Of a stretch of DNA of 64,000 nt, positions 1 through 7,510 are shown piece after piece. Origin of the DNA: Planomonospora sp. ID67723 (GTDB taxonomy: Bacteria > Actinomycetota > Actinomycetes > Streptosporangiales > Streptosporangiaceae); contig NZ_JABTEZ010000006.1 of the NCBI RefSeq assembly GCF_015711605.1, forward strand, positions 124,001 through 188,000, written 5' to 3'. The notes below the pieces were generated by a model, which had not been told where the DNA came from, did no database searches, and saw only the letters and a program-made list of their open reading frames with translations. Each line of letters begins with the position of its first letter. The stretch's first letter is position 1. A program made the translations under genes and the position numbers.

Positions 1-158
1 GCGACCACGATGTCGGTGCACTCGTCCTTCCACCGGGCCGCGCAGGCGGCAAGCACCTCGGCCAGGTCCGCCCGGCCGCACCGGCTCGCCAGCGAGTGGA
101 CCTCGTTGGCGTAGCGCAGCAACCGGGCCACCGGGCCGTTCTGGTCGGGGGTCGTCAT
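1..158 (-). CDS. unrecognised protein, N-terminal part only (runs off left edge)
   Basis: The reading frame opens with ATG at 158 and stays open to the window edge. A TGGAGG Shine-Dalgarno lies at 165-170, six bases before the start. The visible 52 residues begin MTTPDQNGPVARLLRYANEV and continue as a helical, Cys-containing stretch. I do not recognise a family. It lies downstream of the dynamin-like GTPase on the same strand, beyond a 320-bp gap with a strong hairpin, so it is probably a separate transcription unit. Confidence 0.45.
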   Translation of the reverse strand, partial: MTTPDQNGPVARLLRYANEVHSLASRCGRADLAEVLAACAARWKDECTDIVV

Positions 159-159
159 C

Positions 160-479
160 GGATTCCTCCAGCGTGGATATCCCAGGCTTCAGCTCTGGGT
201 AGGAAACGCGGCGCAGTTCTGCGGAGTTCGGTGGCGTGCTCGACGGCGGCGACAACCAAGCCGCCGTATGCACGATCTGCTTTGCCCTCTCCGCCGGACC
301 GGCGGAGAGGTGAAACGCCTGGGGAGCCGGGGCACGACCCCAAGGGCGCACGCCCGGCGGGCAACTGGCGGTGAGGCGGGAAACTCGACCCGTGAGGGCC
401 GGAATCCCCTGGATCCATCCATGGGGAGGAGGTCAAGTTGTCTCTCCTGTCGGGACCGGCGGGGCTCGTGATCACCAGG
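160..479. other. intergenic stretch without a supported gene
   Basis: This stretch holds the ribosome-binding site of the edge gene, a small imperfect hairpin at 181-199 (CCCAG/CTGGG arms) and the perfect hairpin at 286-310. Open frames here have no family resemblance and poor coding character. Confidence 0.5.
286..310 (-). terminator. strong hairpin downstream of the dynamin-like gene
   Basis: CCTCTCCGCCG at 286-296 pairs perfectly with CGGCGGAGAGG at 300-310 around a 3-base loop. There is no U tract. Its place about 170 bp after the GTPase stop suggests a terminator, which is inference. Confidence 0.5.
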
Positions 480-2315
480 TCAGGACGCGCCGTCCTGGTG
501 GTAGCGGGACCAGATGGCCTCGTAGGTGTCGCAGAGGGCCTCCGCCGCCCGCCGCTGCCGCAGCGAGATCGGCCGGTGGGTCAGGGCGCGGAACCGGGCG
601 CCCAGCGCGGCGGCGTAGCCGGCGACCTCGGCACGCGGAGCACCCGGCGGAGCGCCGAGCTGGGTCGCCAGCTCGGTCCCGGCGAGCAGGAGCTCCAGCG
701 CCCGTTTGTCGTCGGCGGGGACCATCGGGGCCGCGCGCAGCACCTCGATCGCGGCGGAGTCGACCCGGACCGGGGGGAGCGGGTCACCCGCCGCCGCGGC
801 GGGGCCGGTGTCCTCCTCCAGCGCCGCGATGACGATGTCCTCCAGGACGGTCAGCACGTCCCTGGCCCGGTGCCCGGCGGTGCGGCCCTCGTTCATCATG
901 GCGAGCGTGCGCCAGCGTGTCGTCGCCGCCGTGGCCGCGGCGGCGATCTCCTGCCGGGAGGCCCCCGCGGGCAGGCCGAACTGCCCGGCGGGGTCGTCGT
1001 GGCGGGCCAGTCGGAGCAACTCGGCGGTCATGTCCTCGCTCAGGACCAGGGTTCCCCTGCCGAGCGCCTCGGCCGCCGTGAAGATCCGCAGGCCGCCCAG
1101 GGCGGTCGCGATCGGCCGGTTCTCGTCGAGCTGGGCCGCCAGGGTGTCCAGGGTGGCGCGGTCTGAGCCGAGCGCGGGCGCGCGGGCGATCTGACGGAGC
1201 CGGGTCACGGCGTCGAGTGACTTGAGCTGTTCGGCGCGGCGGGCGAAGTGGGCCAGGCCCGCGGCGACCGAACCCGTCGCCGCACGCCCCGCCGAGGCGT
1301 ATCCCGAGCGCTCCAGCAGCAGGGCCGTGAGCGCGGCGGCGTCGCTCAGCTCGCCCCGGCGCAACGCGTCCACCGCGACGCGGATGCCGTAGCGGTGCAG
1401 CCGTTCCACCAGGCGGTGCCGTACCTCCGCCGGGACGGGCAGGTCGGGCGCCGTGCGGAAGTCCTCCATGTCGAGGAGGTAGTCCTCGAGATCGTCCTCG
1501 TCGAGCTGGGCCAGGCGGGACAGCGCGGCGACCTCCTCGCCGTCCAGCGGGCGGGCGCGGGCGGTCTCGGCCAGCAGGCCGATCACCGGCACCACGTCGA
1601 AGACGGAGGTGCGCAGGTCCCGGTAGCCGCCGGTGGCCAGCCGCCGGGCGGTCGGCCAGGGGTCGTCCTCGTCACCGCGCCGGTCGATCTGACCCAGCAC
1701 GGCGAGGGTGTTGACGCAGCTCATGCCGCAGGCGTCGGTGAGGCCGCGGAACTCGGCGAGGGTGGTGTCGTCGAATTTCTGAACGTAGCGCAGTACGTAG
1801 ATCATCGCCTGCGCGCGGTCGTCCTCGTCGCCGGAGCCGAAGAGCATGCTCCGGGCCGCCCGCTCGTTGACGGCCGTCACCGTGTTCATGCCGGGGGTGT
1901 CGATGATGGTGACCGTGCGCAGCGACGGCAGGTCCAGCGCGACGCGCAGCCGCCGGATCCGGGCCACGTCCACACCGAGGTCGGAGGGCAGCCGGTGACC
2001 GGGCAGCAGCCGGGAGTAGGCCACCCCGCCGTCGGCGAGCTCGACCGTGATGCGCCCGTCGTCCTCGCCGTATTCGTACTGGGTCACCACGAAGGTGCAC
2101 TCGCCCGCGTCCACCGGGGCGACCGGCAGTCCCAGCAGGGCGTTGACCAGGGTCGACTTCCCGCTGCTCACCGCGCCGGCCACCGCGACCCGCAGCGGCG
2201 CGTCGAGGTCGGCGCGCACCCGCGCCACCCGCTCGCGCAGCTCCGCTCCGGCGAGCCTGGCCGAGGTGCCGTCGCACAGGCGGCGCAGCAGCTCCGCGGG
2301 TCCGGCCGTGGTCAC
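480..2315 (-). CDS. dynamin-family GTPase
   Basis: This 611-residue protein is a large GTPase of the bacterial dynamin-like family, expected to bind and remodel membranes using GTP. The G1 P-loop is GAVSSGKST at residues 47-55, a switch-I threonine sits in CTFVVT around 73-78, and the G3 motif DTPG is at 139-142. The usual [NT]KxD G4 motif appears only as GQID at 208-211. The C-terminal half is helical, as in dynamin stalks. Its start overlaps the stop of the acidic upstream gene by four bases (ATGA), implying translational coupling. A membrane-anchored GrpE-like protein is encoded just across the divergent sigma-factor gene, recalling actinobacterial loci that link dynamin-like and Hsp70-related proteins. 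The family call is firm; the membrane role is inferred. Confidence 0.85.
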   Translation of the reverse strand: MTTAGPAELLRRLCDGTSARLAGAELRERVARVRADLDAPLRVAVAGAVSSGKSTLVNALLGLPVAPVDAGECTFVVTQYEYGEDDGRITVELADGGVAYSRLLPGHRLPSDLGVDVARIRRLRVALDLPSLRTVTIIDTPGMNTVTAVNERAARSMLFGSGDEDDRAQAMIYVLRYVQKFDDTTLAEFRGLTDACGMSCVNTLAVLGQIDRRGDEDDPWPTARRLATGGYRDLRTSVFDVVPVIGLLAETARARPLDGEEVAALSRLAQLDEDDLEDYLLDMEDFRTAPDLPVPAEVRHRLVERLHRYGIRVAVDALRRGELSDAAALTALLLERSGYASAGRAATGSVAAGLAHFARRAEQLKSLDAVTRLRQIARAPALGSDRATLDTLAAQLDENRPIATALGGLRIFTAAEALGRGTLVLSEDMTAELLRLARHDDPAGQFGLPAGASRQEIAAAATAATTRWRTLAMMNEGRTAGHRARDVLTVLEDIVIAALEEDTGPAAAAGDPLPPVRVDSAAIEVLRAAPMVPADDKRALELLLAGTELATQLGAPPGAPRAEVAGYAAALGARFRALTHRPISLRQRRAAEALCDTYEAIWSRYHQDGAS

Positions 2316-2686
2316 ACGTCACCTCCGAAGACCGGATCCCAGCCGTCGTGGGCGTCGTCCGGGGAATAGGGGTCGTCGCCGTGATCCGCGTAGTCCTCGT
2401 GGCCGGCGTCCCGGACCTCCCACGGGCTCCCCTCGCCGAAGGGCCCGTCCTCGCCGAACGGGCCGGGCTCCCCGGCGTCCGGGGCGGGTTCGCCGGAGAA
2501 GACGTCCTGGCCGGGCAGGAGGGAAAGGTCGGCTTCGTCCGAGGAGAACGTCTGCGCGAACATGTCCGCGCTCTCCTCCTCGGTCGGCCCGGGAACCGTC
2601 TCGAAGAGGAGTCGATGCAGCTCAGTCAGGTCGTCTGACTCATCGGAGCCCGCTCCGAACTCTGTATTGTTACGGTCCAATATCAT
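2312..2686 (-). CDS. small acidic protein coupled to dynamin-like GTPase
   Basis: This 124-residue, strongly acidic protein (Asp/Glu/Gly/Pro-rich, with repeats such as GPFGEDGPFGEG around residues 75-86) has no signal peptide, membrane segment or recognised domain. The ATG at 2686 is preceded by a GAGGTAGG-like Shine-Dalgarno, and the stop overlaps the GTPase start. The overlap and shared strand suggest it works with the dynamin-like protein, perhaps as a partner or regulator. That is inference from context alone. It is divergent from the ECF sigma factor, with a 77-bp shared promoter region. Confidence 0.6.
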   Translation of the reverse strand: MILDRNNTEFGAGSDESDDLTELHRLLFETVPGPTEEESADMFAQTFSSDEADLSLLPGQDVFSGEPAPDAGEPGPFGEDGPFGEGSPWEVRDAGHEDYADHGDDPYSPDDAHDGWDPVFGGDV

Positions 2687-2763
2687 GGCGGCCTACCTCA
2701 TACCGGGCAAACGTGCGGCGTGATGTCATTGGCTGATTTCCACCTCGGGAGGACGGGTGACCG

Positions 2764-3312
2764 ATGACGAGCGGGTCGTTGAGCAGTGCCGTTGACGACG
2801 AGAGCCTTCTCGTCGTCGCGGCGCGGGCGGGTGACGAGTCCGCCTTCGCCGAACTGTGGTCCACGGCGCAGCGCCAGGCCTTCGGCGTCTGCTACCACCT
2901 CACCGAGAACCGGGCCGACGCGCTCGACGCGCTGCAGGACACGCAGCTCGCCGCGTGGAAGGGCCTGGCCTCCTTCGAGGGCAAGGCGCCCTTCCGAGCC
3001 TGGGTCCTCGCCATCGCGCGCAACGCCGCGCGTGCGGTGGTACGGCGCCGTGCCCCCATGGGGATGATCTTCGACGAGGTGGGCGAGGAGTCGGCGGTCA
3101 CCGAGCCCTTCGAGGACACCGTCGCCGAGCTGGCCGATCTGCGCCGGGCACTGGCCACGGTGCCCGACTCCCATCGGGAGGCGCTGCTGCTGTGGGCCGG
3201 CGGGCTCACCTATGAGCAGGTGGGCGCCGCACTGGAGGTCCCGATCAACACGGTGAAGGTGTGGATCCACCGGGCCAGGCAGCGGCTCCAGGCCGAGCTC
3301 GGGGGCGGCTGA
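2764..3312 (+). CDS. ECF-type RNA polymerase sigma factor
   Basis: This 182-residue protein has the two-domain ECF layout. Region 2 (about residues 15-85) includes LTENRADALDALQDTQLAAW and FRAWVLAIARNAAR. Region 4 (about 125-178) includes LPDSHREALLLW-like text and an HTH, LTYEQVGAALEVPINTVKVW. A GGGAGGACGGGTGACCG stretch before the ATG supplies the Shine-Dalgarno. It is divergent from the acidic protein/dynamin pair and closely followed by the convergent lipoprotein gene. No anti-sigma factor is recognisable nearby. It may control the flanking envelope genes, which is inference. Confidence 0.88.
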   Translation: MTSGSLSSAVDDESLLVVAARAGDESAFAELWSTAQRQAFGVCYHLTENRADALDALQDTQLAAWKGLASFEGKAPFRAWVLAIARNAARAVVRRRAPMGMIFDEVGEESAVTEPFEDTVAELADLRRALATVPDSHREALLLWAGGLTYEQVGAALEVPINTVKVWIHRARQRLQAELGGG

Positions 3313-3317
3313 GCCGC

Positions 3318-4349
3318 TCACCGCCCGGCCCCGGGCGAGTCGGGTGCCGCGGCCGGTTCGTGGCGGTAGACGGCCACCTGCGGCACGCGGATCACGCGGT
3401 CACCGTCGGCGTACCCGTGCTTGACGGTCTCCGCGACGATGTCGTGCAACTCGGGCCGGTCGGTCGGCTCGGTGCCGAACGCCTCGTGCAGGCGCGGGTC
3501 GAAGCGCTGCCCGTCTGCGACGATCTCCCGGACCCCGGCCCGGTTCAGCCCGTCCAGGAGCGTGCCGGCCAGCCGGGGGTGGCGCTCGGCGATCTGGTCC
3601 CGGTAACCGATGCAGGCCTCCACCAGGACCTCCCTGCTCGGGCGGCCACCGGCGAACAGGCGCTCCACCTGCTGGGTGAGCGCCTGGCTGATCCCGCTCC
3701 CGGCGACCTCCTCCAGGACCTCCTGCAGCGGGTCGGACGCGGCGGGACCGGGCTCTGCGGCCGGTACGGCGGACGGCATGGGTGCTCCAGACGGTACGGG
3801 TGATCCCTGCGGTACGGGCGCTTCGGACGGTCTGACGGGCGAAGCGGGCTGTACGGCCGGGCTGGACGGTACGGCGGGCGGTGCGGCGGCGGGCCTCGGG
3901 GGCTCCGGCAGCCCCGGCCCGCCCTGCCAGGCGGTGGAGGGAACGTCCCTGTTCCGCCGCCACAGGAGGACCGCCGCGGCGATCAGCACGGCGGCTCCCA
4001 CCGCCAGGGCGAGCATCAGGGCCGGGAACGGCAGCCCGAACAGGCCCGGCGCCTCCTGGACGCCGGGCCTGTCGGCCGGCTTCTCCGGCGGCCGCCCGGC
4101 CTCGCCGGGGGGTTGCGCGGCCCCCGCCCCGCCGGGGGTCTGCGCCACACCGGTCTCGCCCCTGGGCAGCAGGGGCGCGACGCCGCCCCCGTCCGCCTCG
4201 GCGGTCGGGGCGGGCGCCGGCTGCGTGACCGCGGTGACGGCCTCCCCGCCCGGACCCGCCGCGCCTCCGCCGGGCCCCGCCGGGCCGCAGCCGGTCAGTG
4301 CGAGGCCGCCCAGGAGCAACAGGGGGAGGAGCGCACGTCGGTCTGTCAT
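3318..4349 (-). CDS. membrane-anchored lipoprotein with GrpE-like C-terminal domain
   Basis: I start the protein at the ATG at 4349 because GAGGAAGG precedes it and it then opens with a lipoprotein signal peptide, the lipobox LTGC ending at Cys21. The 343 residues then show a Pro/Gly-rich linker, one membrane segment (about 103-130) followed by RRNR, a second linker of PVPQGSPVPSGAP-type repeats (155-205), and a C-terminal domain. The segment from about 279 to 329 (DGQRFDPRLHEAFG, then GYADGDRVIRVPQVAVY) closely matches the GrpE C-terminal signature, suggesting a nucleotide-exchange factor for an Hsp70-like protein. A lipobox plus an internal membrane segment in one chain is unusual, because the topology must accommodate both. 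Confidence 0.7.
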   Translation of the reverse strand: MTDRRALLPLLLLGGLALTGCGPAGPGGGAAGPGGEAVTAVTQPAPAPTAEADGGGVAPLLPRGETGVAQTPGGAGAAQPPGEAGRPPEKPADRPGVQEAPGLFGLPFPALMLALAVGAAVLIAAAVLLWRRNRDVPSTAWQGGPGLPEPPRPAAAPPAVPSSPAVQPASPVRPSEAPVPQGSPVPSGAPMPSAVPAAEPGPAASDPLQEVLEEVAGSGISQALTQQVERLFAGGRPSREVLVEACIGYRDQIAERHPRLAGTLLDGLNRAGVREIVADGQRFDPRLHEAFGTEPTDRPELHDIVAETVKHGYADGDRVIRVPQVAVYRHEPAAAPDSPGAGR

Positions 4350-4435
4350 CGGTCGCCTTCCTCGTCGGCGGCCCGTGCGGCCCGGTTCCGGATTCCCCGG
4401 AGCCGGGCCGCACGGGCTCATGCCGGATGCTGTGA

Positions 4436-4690
4436 TCAGACCGTCGGGAACGGGCTCTGGTACTCGGTGTAGTCGGAGACGCCGTCGCCGTTGAGGTCGA
4501 CGCGGACCTCGTCGACGTAGCCGTCGCCGTCGTGGTCGAGGTAGACGACATCGGTGACGCCGTCGTGGTTGACGTCGTAGCGCTCCTCGTCGGCCACGAA
4601 GTCGCCGTCGGTGTCGATCAGCTGGGCGTCGGTGGCGCCGTCGCCGTCGTAGTCGACGTAGTCGGTGGTGGTGACGTCGAAGTCGCTCAT
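4436..4690 (-). CDS. small protein of five 13-residue Ca-binding-type repeats
   Basis: This 84-residue acidic protein is almost entirely repeats of the DxDGDGxxD type seen in EF-hand loops, dockerins and thrombospondin type-3 repeats. They are DYDGDGATD (13-21), DTDGDFVAD (26-34), DVNHDGVTD (39-47), DHDGDGYVD (52-60) and DLNGDGVSD (65-73), spaced exactly 13 residues apart. There is no signal peptide or membrane segment. It is upstream of, and on the same strand as, the GrpE-like lipoprotein gene, 86 bp away. Calcium binding is the expected property of such loops; the function is unknown. Confidence 0.75.
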   Translation of the reverse strand: MSDFDVTTTDYVDYDGDGATDAQLIDTDGDFVADEERYDVNHDGVTDVVYLDHDGDGYVDEVRVDLNGDGVSDYTEYQSPFPTV

Positions 4691-5035
4691 GACCTGGTGT
4701 TCCGTTCTGTTCAGGGTGGGTTCGTCAGATAAGAGTGGCGACCGCGGCGGATTGTTACAGCGGGTTTCAAGATTTTTCCGAACGCCTTCCCCGGCGGAGG
4801 GCGGGGCCTCCGGAGGCGACCGGGGGCCGGTTCGCCACGGGTCGCCGCCTGGCGTACTCCGGGCCGTGGCCGCAGGGCCTGTCGCGCAGCCGCGGCCAGG
4901 GCGCGGCCGCCGGACCAGCGGGTCCCGGTGGGGGTGTATTCCGCCATCGGCGCCCCCGTGCGCCGCGAACGGCTGTCCGCGCCGGCCGGGATGTCCCGCG
5001 GCGCCCCGTGCCGCGCGAGGGCACGGAGCCCCGCC
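4691..5035. other. intergenic stretch, promoter region of the Ca-repeat gene
   Basis: The part nearest 4691-4790 is comparatively A+T-rich (TGTAAC and TTATCTG on the minus strand) and probably carries the promoter of the repeat-protein gene. The remainder up to the GH15 stop codon is G+C-rich. Small open frames there look like noise. Confidence 0.4.
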
Positions 5036-6796
5036 TCAGCTCAGCGCGCGGGCGGTGTGGATCAGCGGGACGTGGCTGAAGGCCTGCGGGAAGTTGCCGA
5101 CCAGGCGGCCGTAGCGCGGGTCGTACTCCTCGGAGAGCAGGCCGACGTCGTTGCGCAGGGCCAGCAGGCGCTCGAAAAGCTCGACCGCATCCTCCCTGCG
5201 GCCGATCATCGCGAGGGCCTCGGCCAGCCAGAAGCTGCACGCCAGGAAGGAGCCCTCACCGCCGGGCAGGCCGTCCACGTCGTTGTCCCTGGCCACCGGG
5301 TAGCGCAACACGAACCCGTCCACCAGCAGCTCGCGCTCGACCGCCTCGATGGTCCCGATCACGCGCGGGTCCTCCGGCGGCAGGAAGCCGACGATGGGGA
5401 TGAGCAGCAGGGCGGCGTCGAGCTCCTGCGAGCCGTACGCCTGGGTGAAGGTGCCCCGCACCGGATCGAAGGCCTTGTCGCAGATCTCGGCGTGGATCCG
5501 GGCGCGTACCTCCTTCCAGCGCTCCACCGGGCCGTCCTGGCCGAGGACCTCCACGTATTTGATCGCCCGGTCCAGGGCGACCCAGCACATCACCTTGGAG
5601 TGGGTGAAGTGGCGGCGGGGCCCGCGGACCTCCCACAGACCCTCGTCGGGCTCGTCCCAGTGGTCCTCGACGTAGCCGATCAGCCGCCGCTGGATGGTCC
5701 AGGCCCGCCGGTCCGGCTCCATGCCCGAGGTGCGCGAGAGATACAGGGAGTTCATCACCTCGCCGTAGACGTCGAGCTGGAGCTGGTTGACCGCGCCGTT
5801 GCCGATCCGGACCGGCCGGGACCCCTCGTAGCCGGGCAGCCAGCCGATCTCCATCTCCGGCAGGCGGCGCTCTCCGGCGACGCCGTACATGATCTGCAGG
5901 TCCTCGGCCCGGCCGGCGATGGCGCGCAGCAGCCAGGCCCTCCAGTCACGGGCCTCCTGCAGGTAGCCGGCGCCGATCAGGGCCTCCAGGGTCATGGTGG
6001 CGTCACGCAGCCAGCAGAAGCGGTAGTCCCAGTTGCGGACCCCGCCCAGGTCCTCGGGCAGGGAGGTGGTGGGGGCCGCGACGATGCCGCCGGTGGGGGC
6101 GTAGGTGAGCGCCTTGAGCGTGATGAGGGAGCGGACCACGGCCTCGCGCCAGGGCCCCTTGTAGCAGCACTGCTCCACCCACTCGGCCCACAGCGCCTCG
6201 GTCTCGGTCAGCTGCTCGAACGGGTCGATCTCGACGGGCCGGGGCTCGTGGGAGGGGTGCCAGGTGAAGAGGAACGCCACCCGCTCGCCCGCCGAGACCT
6301 GGAAGGTCCCCTCGTGGGAGTATCCGTCGCTGTGCAGCGGCACGGGGGAGTGCAGCCAGACGGAGTCGGGGCCGCCGACGGCGTGCAGCAGGTCGCCGTC
6401 GCGGCGCACCCAGGGCACGATCCGGCCGTAGTCGAACCTGATGCGGATCTCCGTGGACATCTCCACCGTGCCGGAGACGCCTTCGACGATCCTGACCAGG
6501 TCGGGGTTGGTCTGCCGGGCGGGCATGAAGTCGATCACCCGGACGGTGCCGCCGGGGGTGTCCCACTCGCTCTCCAGCACCAGGGTCTCGCCCCGGTAGC
6601 GCCGCCGGGTCGCGGGGGCATGGCCGGAACCCGCGGGGCCGAGCCACCACTGCCCGTGGCCCTCGTCGCCGAGCAGCGCCCCGAAGCACGAGGGAGAGTC
6701 GAACCGGGGGAGGCAGAGCCAGTCGATTGAGCCGTTCAGCCCGACGAGGGCGGCCGACTGCATGTCGCCAATGAGGGCGTAGTCCTCGATCCGCAT
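5036..6796 (-). CDS. glycoside hydrolase family 15 protein (glucoamylase/trehalase type)
   Basis: The 586-residue protein matches the full GH15 layout. It has an N-terminal super-sandwich domain opening IEDYALIGDMQSAALVGLNG-SIDWLCLPRFDSPS, then an (alpha/alpha)6 catalytic barrel with GGVRNWDYRFCWLRDATMT (about 240-260) and WLPGYEGSRPVRIGNGA. In actinobacteria, proteins with this N-terminus include cytosolic trehalases as well as glucoamylases, so the substrate may be trehalose or an alpha-glucan. No signal peptide is present, supporting a cytosolic role. The ATG at 6796 begins at the conserved N-terminal motif. It is followed on the same strand by the 345-bp gap before the Ca-repeat gene. Confidence 0.88.
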   Translation of the reverse strand: MRIEDYALIGDMQSAALVGLNGSIDWLCLPRFDSPSCFGALLGDEGHGQWWLGPAGSGHAPATRRRYRGETLVLESEWDTPGGTVRVIDFMPARQTNPDLVRIVEGVSGTVEMSTEIRIRFDYGRIVPWVRRDGDLLHAVGGPDSVWLHSPVPLHSDGYSHEGTFQVSAGERVAFLFTWHPSHEPRPVEIDPFEQLTETEALWAEWVEQCCYKGPWREAVVRSLITLKALTYAPTGGIVAAPTTSLPEDLGGVRNWDYRFCWLRDATMTLEALIGAGYLQEARDWRAWLLRAIAGRAEDLQIMYGVAGERRLPEMEIGWLPGYEGSRPVRIGNGAVNQLQLDVYGEVMNSLYLSRTSGMEPDRRAWTIQRRLIGYVEDHWDEPDEGLWEVRGPRRHFTHSKVMCWVALDRAIKYVEVLGQDGPVERWKEVRARIHAEICDKAFDPVRGTFTQAYGSQELDAALLLIPIVGFLPPEDPRVIGTIEAVERELLVDGFVLRYPVARDNDVDGLPGGEGSFLACSFWLAEALAMIGRREDAVELFERLLALRNDVGLLSEEYDPRYGRLVGNFPQAFSHVPLIHTARALS

Positions 6797-6827
6797 GATC
6801 CGACGCTAATACCCGCGACGGTGATCG

Positions 6828-7448
6828 TCAGTCCTGCGCGGTCGATCGGGAGAAACTCAGCCGCGGCATGAAGAACTGGGCGAGGGGGCCGACGGCGAGG
6901 GCGAAGACCACCGTACCGACGCCCACGGTGCCGCCGAGCAGCCAGCCGGTCGCCAGCACGGTCACCTCGATGAGGGTGCGGGCCAGGCGGATCGAGAGGC
7001 CCAGGCGGACCAGCCCGGTCATGATGCCGTCGCGCGGGCCCGGGCCCAGGCCCGCCCCGATGTACAGGGCCGTCGCCGCGGCGGTGGCCACGACGCCGGC
7101 CAGCAGGCAGGCCCAGCGGACGGCGAGGGGCTCCGGGGTGGGGACCAGCCACAGGGCCGCGTCGGCGAACAGTCCGAGGAAGACGACGTTGCTGAGGGTG
7201 CCGATGCCCGGCCGCTGCCTGAGGGGGATCCACAGCACCATCACCAACGCTCCCACGATGATGATCCAGGTGCCGACCGAGAGGCCGAAGTGGGTCGAGA
7301 GGCCCTGGTGGAACACGTCCCAGGGGCTTCCGCCGAGGGCGGACTCGATCTGCAGGCCGATGCCGACGCCGTAGAGCGCCAGTCCCGAGTAGAGGCGGAC
7401 GAGGCGGTTGGGGAGGGAGCCGAGGGTGGGCAGGGAGAGTTCGCTCAT
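6828..7448 (-). CDS. YczE/YitT-type integral membrane protein
   Basis: This 206-residue protein has five or so hydrophobic segments and the conserved text of the YczE family (LALYGVGIGLQIESALGGSP-WDVFHQGLS, then GAGLGPGPRDGIMTGL). It starts at ATG 7448 and is divergent from a MocR-type regulator 62 bp away. This YczE/MocR arrangement is known in Bacillus and actinobacteria, where the PLP-binding regulator controls the membrane protein. The transported or sensed compound is not established. Confidence 0.85.
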   Translation of the reverse strand: MSELSLPTLGSLPNRLVRLYSGLALYGVGIGLQIESALGGSPWDVFHQGLSTHFGLSVGTWIIIVGALVMVLWIPLRQRPGIGTLSNVVFLGLFADAALWLVPTPEPLAVRWACLLAGVVATAAATALYIGAGLGPGPRDGIMTGLVRLGLSIRLARTLIEVTVLATGWLLGGTVGVGTVVFALAVGPLAQFFMPRLSFSRSTAQD

Positions 7449-7510
7449 AATGAGCTAATCGTCCGGGTTATCCATCATGACTGAAAGGTCCAATCAGCGA
7501 AAGTGGCTTT

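Noticed and set aside
181-199. Hairpin CCCAG-GCTTCAGCT-CTGGG followed by TAGGAA, reminiscent of IS200/IS605 right-end hairpins
   Set aside because: The stem is only five pairs, and no TnpB/TnpA remnant lies nearby, so the resemblance is too weak to call an element.
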